Source of the DNA: an uncultured Chloroflexota bacterium
GTDB lineage: Bacteria > Chloroflexota > Anaerolineae > Anaerolineales > Anaerolineaceae
Length of the DNA stretch: 64,000 nucleotides
NCBI GenBank assembly: GCA_902786265.1
Contig: CADACE010000019.1
Span: forward strand, 1-64,000
Reading direction: 5' to 3'
The notes under the pieces were generated by a model. The model was not told where the DNA came from, ran no database searches, and saw only the letters and a list, made by a program, of their open reading frames with translations. This document shows positions 33,344 through 41,430 of the stretch, piece after piece. The number at the start of each line of letters is the position of its first letter. Positions within the stretch are counted from its first letter, which is position 1. The position numbers and the translations under genes are program-made.

Positions 33344-34210
33344 ATGCGAAAGATTTTTTTTATTGTCATTTTATTATTCCTGTGCAATTTTAAACTACCA
33401 AACATATCCGCACAGAAAACAACACTGACTCATACCCCTTCCGCTGCGGGTTCAGCAGAGACAGAAACACCGGAACCAACCGCTGAAGCGGCAAAATTTC
33501 CCGGCAAAGACGGAGCGGAAATGGTCTTCATTCCTGCGGGCTCATTCATCATGGGAACAGATGATGTAAACGCGCTGACATCCTCCCGCCCGGCGCATGA
33601 AGTCACACTCCGGGATTACTGGATCGACCGGTATGAGGTCAGCAACGCACAGTATGCCGCGTGTGTGAAAGCAAAATACTGTTCGGAGCCGAAAGAAATC
33701 AGCTCCGGCACCAGGAATGATTATTACAAAAGCGAAGACTATGCGAATTATCCTGTGATCCACATAAATCATTATCAGGCGGCTGCCTACTGTGAATGGG
33801 CGGGGAAGCGGCTGCCTACCGAGGCGGAATGGGAAAAGGCAGCCCGGGGCGAACAGGGATTCCTTTATCCCTGGGGAAACGACCTGCCGGATGAAATTCC
33901 CGCGCAGATCAACCGGTTTCAATCCGGCGACACCGCACCGGTGGATTCATTTCCGGAAGGCGCCAGTCCCTATGGCGTCTTCAATATGGAAGGTAATGTG
34001 TGGGAATGGACCGCGGACCAGTTTGACGAATTCTGGTACAGCAGCAGTCCCTCCGATAACCCGAAAGCCTCATTCGGCATCAATGATTTTGTCATCCGCG
34101 GTTTTTCCTGGGCCTATCCGTTTTCCCGCTATGAAATCACGATCCGCAATGCTTTCTACAGTCTCAACCACACCTACGATCTCGGTTTTCGCTGCGCATA
34201 TTCAGAATAA
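33344..34210 (+). CDS. FGE-sulfatase-fold (SUMF1-like) secreted protein
   Basis: With the ATG at 33344 (GAAGGAG upstream) the protein has 288 residues: a signal peptide (about 1-22), a Pro/Thr/Glu linker, then a formylglycine-generating-enzyme fold. Motifs include MVFIPAGSFIMGTD, YWIDRYEVSNAQYAACV, AAAYCEWAGKRLPTEAEWEKAARG, YPWGN, NMEGNVWEWTADQF and the final LGFRCAYSE. The segment where true formylglycine-generating enzymes have their copper-binding Cys pair reads RGFSWAYPFSRYEITIRN, without Cys, so sulfatase activation is unlikely. Related domains serve as ligand-binding or scaffold modules. No sulfatase is nearby. Confidence 0.82.
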   Translation: MRKIFFIVILLFLCNFKLPNISAQKTTLTHTPSAAGSAETETPEPTAEAAKFPGKDGAEMVFIPAGSFIMGTDDVNALTSSRPAHEVTLRDYWIDRYEVSNAQYAACVKAKYCSEPKEISSGTRNDYYKSEDYANYPVIHINHYQAAAYCEWAGKRLPTEAEWEKAARGEQGFLYPWGNDLPDEIPAQINRFQSGDTAPVDSFPEGASPYGVFNMEGNVWEWTADQFDEFWYSSSPSDNPKASFGINDFVIRGFSWAYPFSRYEITIRNAFYSLNHTYDLGFRCAYSE

Positions 34211-34232
34211 TTAATGAGAGCGGTACAAAAGG

Positions 34233-34284
34233 GACAGGTGAAAGTGCACCGGTTTAAAATCCGCGGCACATTCACCTGTCTTTA
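34233..34284 (+). terminator. Long hairpin after the FGE-fold gene
   Basis: GACAGGTGAA (34233-34242) pairs perfectly with TTCACCTGTC (34271-34280), with an inner GTGC/GCAC pair, followed by TTTAG. Confidence 0.65.
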
Positions 34285-34312
34285 GACTCTAAACCCTGCT
34301 CCCTATTATTAA
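34285..34312. repeat. Short 7-bp-period tract
   Basis: Units GACTCTA, AACCCTG, CTCCCTA and TTATTAA in phase, directly after the hairpin. It is weaker than the other members. Confidence 0.4.
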
Positions 34313-34339
34313 TAGTTTGTAAGAAATGTAATTAGCCCC

Positions 34340-34402
34340 TTGACTTTTTTTAAATAAAGATTATTATATTCATCGTTAGCACTTAGGGTTTTTAAGTGCT
34401 AA
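34340..34402 (+). promoter_or_regulatory. groESL promoter with CIRCE operator
   Basis: TTGACT (34340-34345) and a TTATAT/TATATT box (about 34364-34370) precede a CIRCE element at 34376-34402: TTAGCACTT, nine bases, AAGTGCTAA. The arms are perfectly complementary, with T/A at the ninth position in place of the usual C/G. HrcA repressor binds CIRCE and releases it on heat stress; hrcA is not in this window. Confidence 0.92.
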
Positions 34403-34451
34403 AACTGAAGAATGTTTATAAAATATCTGTTGATATTAAGGAGATAGAAAA

Positions 34452-34739
34452 ATGAATTTACGTCCGTTGGGTAACCGTATCGTTGTTGAACCGATCGAAC
34501 AGGAAGACATCACCGCCGGTGGTATCGTTCTTCCCGAAACCGCTAAAGAAAAGCCGCAGATGGGTAAGGTTCTGTTTGCCGGAGCAGGCGACCGCAATGA
34601 CAAGGGCGAACGCATCGCCATGGATGTCCAGGTCGGCGATACTGTCCTGTTCGCGAAATACGCAGGCACCGAAACCAAGATCGACGGCAAGAAGTTGCTG
34701 ATCATGCGCGAAACCGATCTGCTCGCAGTAGTTGAATAA
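34452..34739 (+). CDS. groES: Co-chaperonin GroES
   Basis: This 95-residue protein forms the heptameric lid of the GroEL chamber. It begins [27 protein letters not shown], which includes the mobile loop that contacts GroEL. It also carries [13 protein letters not shown] and a final DLLAVVE. AAGGAG precedes the ATG. It is controlled by the CIRCE operator 50 bases upstream. groEL follows after 96 bases that include a heptad tract. Confidence 0.98.
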   Translation: MNLRPLGNRIVVEPIEQEDITAGGIVLPETAKEKPQMGKVLFAGAGDRNDKGERIAMDVQVGDTVLFAKYAGTETKIDGKKLLIMRETDLLAVVE

Positions 34740-34743
34740 TAAA

Positions 34744-34778
34744 AATCAGGTTTCAGGTGTCGGGTTTCAGGGATCATA
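34744..34778. repeat. 7-bp-period tract between groES and groEL
   Basis: Units AATCAGG, TTTCAGG, TGTCGGG, TTTCAGG and GATCATA in phase, inside the groESL operon. Confidence 0.7.
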
Positions 34779-34835
34779 CCGGACCGGCACCACGAAAGAA
34801 TACAGAGAAAATAATTCGGAGGAATATAAATTATT

Positions 34836-36467
34836 ATGGCTAAACAATTAGTTTTCGGAGAAGATGCACGCAAAAAATTAAAGGTCGGTATTGACGTCGT
34901 CGCCAACGCTGTTGCCACGACCCTGGGCCCGAAAGGCCGCAATGTCGCCATTGACAAGAAATACGGCAGCCCGACCATCACTCACGATGGTGTGACTGTT
35001 GCGAAAGAAATCGAACTTCCCGATCCGTTTGAAAACATGGGCGCCCAGCTTCTGAAGGAAGCTTCCGCGAAAACCAATGACATCGCCGGTGACGGCACCA
35101 CCACTTCCACTGTTCTGGCTCACGCCATCGTTACCGAAGGTCTGAAGAGCCTGGCAGCCGGCGCCAACCCGATGCTTCTGAAGCGCGGTATCGAAACCGC
35201 CGCGAAGGCTGTTTCCGAAGATATCCGCAAGCAGGCTATCGAAGTCACCTCCAAGGATGACATCGCCAATGTCGCTACCGTTTCCGCTCAGGATTCCCAC
35301 ATCGGCAACCTGATCGCTGACGTCATGGACAAAGTCGGTAAAGACGGCGTCATTACCGTTGAAGAATCCAAGGGTCTTGAATTCGAAACCGAATACGTTG
35401 AAGGTATGCAGTTTGACCGCGGCTACATCAGCCCCTACTTCATCACCGACAATGACAAGATGGAATCCAACATTCCGGATCCGTTCATCCTGATTTATGA
35501 CAAGAAGATTTCCGCTGCCCAGGATCTGGTTCCCCTTCTCGAAAAGATGGTCCAGACCGGCAAACGCGACCTGGTCATCATCGCTGAAGATGTTGACGGC
35601 GAAGCTCTGGCTACCCTCGTACTGAACAAACTGCGTGGTATGCTGAACGTCCTGGCCATCAAGGCCCCGGGCTTCGGCGATCGCCGCAAGGCCATGCTGC
35701 AGGATATCGCCACCCTCACCGGTGCTTCCGTTATCTCTGAAGAAACCGGCCGCAAGCTGGACAGCGCTACCCTCGCTGACCTCGGTCACTGCGAAAAGGT
35801 CATCGCTGACAAGGATAACACCACCATTGTCGGCGGCAAGGGCGATAACGACGCCATCAAGGCCCGCATCGACCAGATCCGCATCGAAATCGACAAGACC
35901 ACCAGCGACTATGACCGCGAAAAGCTGCAGGAACGCCTGGCGAAACTGAGCGGCGGCGTTGCCATCATCCGTGTCGGTGCCGCAACCGAAACCGAACTGA
36001 AAGAAAAGAAGCATCGTGTGGAAGACGCTCTTTCCGCTACCCGCGCGGCAGTGGAACAGGGTATCGTCCCGGGCGGCGGTGTCGCACTGCTGAACGCTTC
36101 CGCGAAGGTTCAGGGTCTCAAGAGCGCTGTTGAAGACGAACAGACCGGTATCAACATTGTCCGCAAGGCTCTGGAAGTCCCGATGCGCAAGATCGTTGAA
36201 AACGCCGGCAAGGACGGTGCTGTGATCGTTGCCAACATCAAAGCCCAGCAGAAGGCCAAGCGCTCCAACCGCATCGGTTACAACGTGCTGACCGATAAGT
36301 ATGTCGACATGATCGAAGGCGGCGTTTCTGACCCGGCAAAGGTCACCCGCGGCGCACTCGAGAACGCAGCTTCCATCGCTGCCATGATCCTCACCACCGA
36401 AGCGCTGATCACCGATATTCCGGAACCGGAAAAGGCTGCTCCCGCTCCGCAGATGCCTGAATACTAA
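34836..36467 (+). CDS. groEL: Chaperonin GroEL
   Basis: This 543-residue protein forms the double-ring ATP-driven folding chamber. Family motifs include [15 protein letters not shown], the ATP site [44 protein letters not shown] and [10 protein letters not shown]. The C-terminus ends PAPQMPEY rather than in the GGM repeats of many GroELs. Codon use is strongly biased (AAG, GGT, CTG), as for other highly expressed genes here. GGAGG precedes the ATG, and a terminator follows at once. Confidence 0.98.
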   Translation: MAKQLVFGEDARKKLKVGIDVVANAVATTLGPKGRNVAIDKKYGSPTITHDGVTVAKEIELPDPFENMGAQLLKEASAKTNDIAGDGTTTSTVLAHAIVTEGLKSLAAGANPMLLKRGIETAAKAVSEDIRKQAIEVTSKDDIANVATVSAQDSHIGNLIADVMDKVGKDGVITVEESKGLEFETEYVEGMQFDRGYISPYFITDNDKMESNIPDPFILIYDKKISAAQDLVPLLEKMVQTGKRDLVIIAEDVDGEALATLVLNKLRGMLNVLAIKAPGFGDRRKAMLQDIATLTGASVISEETGRKLDSATLADLGHCEKVIADKDNTTIVGGKGDNDAIKARIDQIRIEIDKTTSDYDREKLQERLAKLSGGVAIIRVGAATETELKEKKHRVEDALSATRAAVEQGIVPGGGVALLNASAKVQGLKSAVEDEQTGINIVRKALEVPMRKIVENAGKDGAVIVANIKAQQKAKRSNRIGYNVLTDKYVDMIEGGVSDPAKVTRGALENAASIAAMILTTEALITDIPEPEKAAPAPQMPEY

Positions 36468-36497
36468 TCCAGGAAAACGATACTAAAGATAAAAGAT

Positions 36498-36524
36498 CCG
36501 GGGTTTTTCAACCCCGGTCTTTTT
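36498..36524 (+). terminator. groESL terminator
   Basis: An 8-bp stem CCGGGGTT/AACCCCGG (36498-36505 with 36510-36517) is followed by TCTTTTTATTT. Confidence 0.9.
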
Positions 36525-36545
36525 ATTTCTATTAGAGATAAAAAA

Positions 36546-36589
36546 GGACTGTCCCCTCCGGCCCGATTCCGGGCTTTTGGGGACAGTCC
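36546..36589 (-). terminator. REP-like nested hairpin and terminator of the nucleoside transporter operon
   Basis: GGACTGTCCCC (36546-36556) pairs perfectly with GGGGACAGTCC (36579-36589), with an inner GCCCG/CGGGC stem. On the minus strand it is followed by TTTTTTATC, fitting a terminator for the binding-protein gene. The GGGGACAG word recalls the REP-like elements at 1.5 and 2.3 kb. Confidence 0.75.
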
Positions 36590-36623
36590 TGTCTGAATTC
36601 TCAACAGAATCGATCGATCGGTA

Positions 36624-37616
36624 TTACTTCATGAAAGTACCGGCCAGCATCTGGTCAATGTAGCCCAGGTACTTGGTCTGGATTTCTTCCGGAACCAGAT
36701 CGTTGATCTTACCGGCGGAAAGCACACCATTTTCGAGGGTTCCGTAAATCACTTCACCGCCGAAGGTGCCTTCCATGGTAGCCTTCATGGAAAGGCCGAC
36801 GAGGGAGGAGTTGTCGGTAACCTGGGAACCGATGATGCACTCGTTCTGGCCAAGGAAGTCACCCGGCTGGGCGATGTCATAGACATTGATCTCACCGGCA
36901 GCCTTGTTATGTTCATCGATAGCCTGGCGGGCACCGGAGTCAACCGCGGAAGCGTCGCCGAAGAAGACATCCGCACCCTGGTCCATCATGGCTTTCGCGA
37001 ATTCGATACCCTTACCGGAATCGCTGAAGGAACCGGCATAAACAGCATCCAGAAGGGTCACTTCGCGGCCTTCCTGTTCAGCAACATACTTGGCAGCTTC
37101 GCCGTAGCCGGCATATTTACCAAGGGTGGTATCCAGTTCCATACCGCCAATGAAAGCGATGGTGCCGGACTTGGTCATCAGACCGGCAAGTGCACCGGCG
37201 ATCCAGCCGATTTCGGTCTTGTCAGGGAGCAGGGAAGTAACGTTGCCGTTGACAGCTTTTTCCGGGGTAGTGACAGCGCCGTTCAGGAGGGCGAAGTTGA
37301 CTTCCGGATATTCTTCAGCAGCCTGCAGCACGGCATCGGTGTACTGGTTGCCCGGGGCATAGATGAGGTCGAAGCCCATATCGCAGTAAGCGACGATGGT
37401 TTCATAATATTCGTTCTGGCTGATATTATCGGTATACTTGTAGGTCCAGCCATATTCAGCGGAAGCATCCACCATTGCCTGATAGGTAGCAGAGCCCCAG
37501 CCGCCATCATTGATGCTGGTATCGCTGATCATCGCGACCTGATAGTCCTTCGCGGAAACGACACTGAAGCTCAGCGCCATTACCAAAGCCAACAGAACAA
37601 CAACAAACTTTTTCAT
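36624..37616 (-). CDS. BMP-family nucleoside-binding protein
   Basis: With the ATG at 37616 (AAGGAG upstream) this is a 330-residue secreted protein with a signal peptide (1-22, ending VVSA). The BMP/PnrA fold shows VAMISDTSINDGGWGSATYQAM, DLIYAPGNQYTDAV, GTIAFIGGMELDTT and GADVFFGDASAVDSGARQAID. BMP proteins bind purine or other nucleosides for an ABC importer. There is no lipobox Cys. The importer's two permeases and ATPase lie directly upstream on the same strand, separated by 108 bases with a heptad tract. Confidence 0.93.
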   Translation of the reverse strand: MKKFVVVLLALVMALSFSVVSAKDYQVAMISDTSINDGGWGSATYQAMVDASAEYGWTYKYTDNISQNEYYETIVAYCDMGFDLIYAPGNQYTDAVLQAAEEYPEVNFALLNGAVTTPEKAVNGNVTSLLPDKTEIGWIAGALAGLMTKSGTIAFIGGMELDTTLGKYAGYGEAAKYVAEQEGREVTLLDAVYAGSFSDSGKGIEFAKAMMDQGADVFFGDASAVDSGARQAIDEHNKAAGEINVYDIAQPGDFLGQNECIIGSQVTDNSSLVGLSMKATMEGTFGGEVIYGTLENGVLSAGKINDLVPEEIQTKYLGYIDQMLAGTFMK

Positions 37617-37683
37617 AACTTTCTCCTTATTTTTATTCGGTCGACTCCATCCGATACCGGCAGAATCTTCCGTTTTCACACAC

Positions 37684-37718
37684 ATCACTGGTCACTGACC
37701 ACCGGACACTGACCACTC
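37684..37718. repeat. 7-bp-period tract within the transporter operon
   Basis: Units ATCACTG, GTCACTG, ACCACCG, GACACTG and ACCACTC in phase, between the permease and binding-protein genes. Confidence 0.75.
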
Positions 37719-37724
37719 AAACAG

Positions 37725-38654
37725 TTACCGTTCCTCAGGGCGGTAAGGCTGCCCCTTGGCTGCCGGACCGGACTTCTTCCCGCCCAGAATGCTCAGCACG
37801 ATGATGGTAGCCACATAAGGGATCATCTGGAAGAACTGGTACGGGATACCGATGGACATGACCTGCAAACGGATTTGCAAGGCATCACAGAAACCGAAGA
37901 AGAGACAGGCCAGCATCACACCGACCGCAGTCCACCGTCCGAAGATCACAGCCGCCAGACCGATAAAACCGCGCCCTGCAATATTGCCTTCCGTGAAGGT
38001 GTTGGAATAGCAGGTAGTCAGATAAGCGCCGCCAATGCCGCAAAGGGCGCCGCAGATCACACAGCTCAGGTATTTTATGCGGATCACGGGAATACCCAAA
38101 GTAGCGGCGGCTTTCGGATGTTCGCCCACAGCTTTATAATTCAAACCGGCCTTGGTCCGGTTGAAAAATATGGAGGTGAAAATCACCAGCGCGAAGGCCA
38201 GATAAACCATCGGTGTCTGGTTGAACAGCAGAGACCCGATCAAGGGGATATCCTTCAGCCCCGGGATATTGACCGTGTTCATCAGTTTGATCTGGTTCAG
38301 CTGGCTGCCGGCGCCGAAATAAATGCGGTTGATGAAGGAAGCCAGAGCAGGAGCGAAAATGTTGATCGCCATCCCGTACACCGTGTGGTTCGCGCAAAGC
38401 GTGACTGTCGCGAAGGCATAGATCATGTTCACCAGGATCCCGGCAAGCGCGCCGCAGAGAATGCCGATCCAGGCAGATCCGGTGATGTAGCACATCAGGA
38501 AGCCCACCAGCGACCCGATCGCTGCCAGCCCTTCCAGACCGATGTTCACCATTCCGGCCCGTTCACTGTAAAGCTCTGCCGTCGCGATGAAAATCAGCGG
38601 CACTGCCATACGGACAGTCGCGAGGAGCAGATTGGAAATAAAGGTACTGTCCAT
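37725..38654 (-). CDS. Nucleoside ABC transporter permease (second)
   Basis: The 309-residue protein has about eight or nine membrane segments and belongs to the branched-chain amino acid/sugar/nucleoside permease superfamily. It carries the family start GMVNIGLEGLAAIGSL, and the coupling region GEHPKAAATLGIPVIRIKYLSCV, IAGRGFIGLAAVIFGRW. It pairs with the permease encoded two bases upstream to form the membrane channel. Confidence 0.92.
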   Translation of the reverse strand: MDSTFISNLLLATVRMAVPLIFIATAELYSERAGMVNIGLEGLAAIGSLVGFLMCYITGSAWIGILCGALAGILVNMIYAFATVTLCANHTVYGMAINIFAPALASFINRIYFGAGSQLNQIKLMNTVNIPGLKDIPLIGSLLFNQTPMVYLAFALVIFTSIFFNRTKAGLNYKAVGEHPKAAATLGIPVIRIKYLSCVICGALCGIGGAYLTTCYSNTFTEGNIAGRGFIGLAAVIFGRWTAVGVMLACLFFGFCDALQIRLQVMSIGIPYQFFQMIPYVATIIVLSILGGKKSGPAAKGQPYRPEER

Positions 38655-38656
38655 GT

Positions 38657-39721
38657 TTATGCCTCCTTCTTTCCGGATGTAAGCCGCAGTCGGAACGCCT
38701 CAAACTCAGGCAGCTTGACCAATGCCAGTCCCGCGACCGTGAAAATGATCACCAATGCCTGAATGATATCGGAAACGCTGGTCGGAACTCCCGTAGCCGC
38801 CTGCATGGATGTAGACCCTACACGCAGGGCCGCGAAGAAGACCGCCACAAAAATCGTAGCCAGCGGGTTCAGCTGCCCGATGAGCGCCATCGCCACACCG
38901 TCAAAACCGTACCCGGAACCAAAACCGTTGATGAGGCGGAACTGCGTTCCCATCAATTCGGCAGCGCCGCCCAGACCGGCGACCGCTCCGGAAACGATAA
39001 AGCTCACGAACATCAATTTTTTGACCGGGAAGCCGTTGAAGCGGGAAGCTGTCATGTTATAACCCACCGCCCGGATCTTGAAGCCGGCACTGGTTTTGAA
39101 GAGGAAGACCCACATCAAAATACCGACCGCGACAGCGATAGCGAAGCCCCAGGTAAAGCGAAGCTTCGGGAATATTCTGCCAAGCCTGTCAGCCTGAGGG
39201 ACCTGCAGCGTCTGCGGAACCGAAGCGTCGCGCATCCAGTTGGTATAGATCACGCCCATAAAAAGGGTCGCGACATAGTTGAGCATGATCGAAATGATCA
39301 TCTCGTTCTGTCCGCGGGTGATTTTCAGAATACCGGGGATAAAGCCCCAGATGCCGCCGGCGATGGTCCCAAGCACCAGACAAAGAAGACAGACCAGCCA
39401 GCCTTCGACCCCTTTTTCACCGAGCAGCAGCGCGACAACACAGGCCGTCATGGCACCGCAAAGGAACTGCCCTTCACCGCCCAGGTTGAACACACCGCAT
39501 TTGTAAGCAAAACAGGCACAGAGACCGCAGTAAATGAGCGGAGTCGCCTTGTTCAGCGTATTTCCCAAAGCGTTGACAGTTCCGAAGGATCCCTTGATCA
39601 GATACTGCATGGCTTCCAAAGGATTGGCTCCGAGTGCGGCCATGATGATGCCCCCGATGATGAACGCCAGCAAAATGGAAAGCAGCGGTACTATAAATCC
39701 GCTTGCATTTTTGATTTTCAT
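38657..39721 (-). CDS. Nucleoside ABC transporter permease (first)
   Basis: The 354-residue permease has about ten membrane segments. Typical parts are GVFNLGGEGQFLCGAM, RGQNEMIISIMLNYVA and the coupling segment AVGYNMTASRFNGFPVKKLMFVSF. Its ATG overlaps the ATPase stop codon as ATGA (39721), and it is followed closely by the second permease gene. Confidence 0.92.
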   Translation of the reverse strand: MKIKNASGFIVPLLSILLAFIIGGIIMAALGANPLEAMQYLIKGSFGTVNALGNTLNKATPLIYCGLCACFAYKCGVFNLGGEGQFLCGAMTACVVALLLGEKGVEGWLVCLLCLVLGTIAGGIWGFIPGILKITRGQNEMIISIMLNYVATLFMGVIYTNWMRDASVPQTLQVPQADRLGRIFPKLRFTWGFAIAVAVGILMWVFLFKTSAGFKIRAVGYNMTASRFNGFPVKKLMFVSFIVSGAVAGLGGAAELMGTQFRLINGFGSGYGFDGVAMALIGQLNPLATIFVAVFFAALRVGSTSMQAATGVPTSVSDIIQALVIIFTVAGLALVKLPEFEAFRLRLTSGKKEA

Positions 39722-41250
39722 GCCTGACCTCCCTTCTTATTGCCCGTCATCGCGAGGCTGATCTCTTCGATCGGAGGATTCTTTCCCGAGAATTCGCCCA
39801 TGATCTGTCCTTCAAAAATCACCAGGATCCGGTCAGACATTTCAATAACCTCATCGAAGTCCGCTGAGATCAGCAGAATACCGACATTATCCGCGCGGGC
39901 TTTGATCATCTGTTCATGGACAAAATCCGCGGCACCGATATCCAGACCGCGCGTCGGATGGACCGCGATCAGCAGGTCCGGTTCGGATTCGATCTCCCGA
40001 GCCAGAATGACCTTCTGCTGGTTGCCGCCCGAAAGGCTGCGCACATCCTGGTCATATCCCTGACAGCGGATGTCATATTTTTGGATCATGTCTTTGGCGT
40101 ATTGGTTGATCACACCCTGTTTCAGGAAGATACCGCTGGAAAAGCGCGGATTTTCCGTTTCCTTCAGGACCAGATTGTCCGCAACAGTCATATCACCGAC
40201 AAGACCCTGCAGATTGCGGTCTTCGGGAATATGAGCGACGCCATCATTGATGAAGGCATTCGGATCGAAGATCTGGATCTGTTTGCCGTTCATCGCAACA
40301 GACCCCTGATCCGGTGTGATCACACCGGCAATAACCTGTGCCAGCTGGGTCTGTCCGTTGCCGTCCACACCGGCAATGCCGACGATCTCCCCCTTATTGA
40401 CTGCCAGGCTGACACCATTCAGCCCGTTATGTTTGTTATCCTTGTTGAAATCGACGGACTTCAATTCGACTACCGGATCATAGGGAACTTCCTTCTTCTC
40501 ATAATGGGAAGGCTTCAGTTCGCGTCCGATCATCAGGTCCGCCAGCTGCTGCCCGTCCACATCACCGCGGTTGACTGTGGTGACAACTTCACCGAGACGA
40601 AGGATGGTGATACGGTCAGAAATGTGCAGTACCTCGCGCATTTTATGAGAGATGAAAATGATGGATTTGCCTTCGGAAGTCAGCTTACGCATGATGGCAA
40701 AAAGCCCTTCCACTTCGGTATCCGTCAGCGCGGCTGAAGGTTCATCAAGGACCAGCAGCTCCGCGCCATGATAAAGAGCCTTGAGAATTTCCACACGCTG
40801 CTGGGCACCGACAGCCAGATCCGTGATCAGCTTATCCAGTTCGATATCCAGACCGTAGCGTTCGGAAAGCTCGATGATCTCTCTGCGGCGTGCTTCCCGG
40901 TTGATGAAGATCCCTTTGGAGTGTTTTTCACCGAGGATGATGTTTTCAAAAACAGTCATCGCTTTCACCAGCATAAAATGCTGATGCACCATGCCGATAC
41001 CCAAACGGGCTGCATGGTCCGGAGATTCAATATGGACTTCTTTCCCTTTGAGGAAGATCTTCCCATCTGTGGGCTGGTATAGCCCGATCAAAATGTTCAT
41101 CAGCGTGGATTTTCCGGCTCCGTTTTCACCCAATAAAGTGTGCACTTCCCCTTCAGCAATGGAAAGGTTGATGTTTTTATTGGCGTAAAAATTCCCGAAA
41201 CGTTTGCTGATGCCTTCCATTCGGAGTATTTCTTTCAATTGCTCCTCCAT
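39718..41250 (-). CDS. Nucleoside ABC transporter ATPase, two ABC domains
   Basis: With the ATG at 41250 (GAGGGAG upstream) the protein has 510 residues and two fused ABC domains. The first has Walker A LLGENGAGKSTLMN, signature-like LAVGAQQRVEILKAL and Walker B LLVLDEPSAALTDTE. The second has VAGVDGNGQTQLAQ in place of a full Walker A, SLSGGNQQKVILARE and a DLLIAVHPTRGLDIG Walker B. The degenerate second P-loop is usual for this family. It drives the nucleoside importer. A TTG nine codons upstream is a less likely start. A TATAAT box lies on this strand near 41305. Confidence 0.95.
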   Translation of the reverse strand: MEEQLKEILRMEGISKRFGNFYANKNINLSIAEGEVHTLLGENGAGKSTLMNILIGLYQPTDGKIFLKGKEVHIESPDHAARLGIGMVHQHFMLVKAMTVFENIILGEKHSKGIFINREARRREIIELSERYGLDIELDKLITDLAVGAQQRVEILKALYHGAELLVLDEPSAALTDTEVEGLFAIMRKLTSEGKSIIFISHKMREVLHISDRITILRLGEVVTTVNRGDVDGQQLADLMIGRELKPSHYEKKEVPYDPVVELKSVDFNKDNKHNGLNGVSLAVNKGEIVGIAGVDGNGQTQLAQVIAGVITPDQGSVAMNGKQIQIFDPNAFINDGVAHIPEDRNLQGLVGDMTVADNLVLKETENPRFSSGIFLKQGVINQYAKDMIQKYDIRCQGYDQDVRSLSGGNQQKVILAREIESEPDLLIAVHPTRGLDIGAADFVHEQMIKARADNVGILLISADFDEVIEMSDRILVIFEGQIMGEFSGKNPPIEEISLAMTGNKKGGQA

Positions 41251-41430
41251 TTCTCCCTCATAGCGGGTTGTTGTCAAACAGAAACGTCAGTAATTAATAT
41301 TATTATACTCAAAAGCAAACGATAATTATCATGTTTTGGTCAGATAATTCTCTTAATTTGTCAGACAATTCACCTTTTCTGAAGAACCGGTAAAAAATGT
41401 CAAAACAGAACGCTGAACCTTTATAAATAT

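Noticed and set aside
34878..36014. Long open frame on the minus strand opposite groEL (378 codons)
   Set aside because: It mirrors the codon bias of groEL on the other strand, and its translation shows no family motif. It is a shadow of a highly expressed gene.
37617..37688. Upstream extension of the BMP binding protein
   Set aside because: The ATG at 37616 has a perfect AAGGAG site and begins a normal signal peptide. The extension would bury it.
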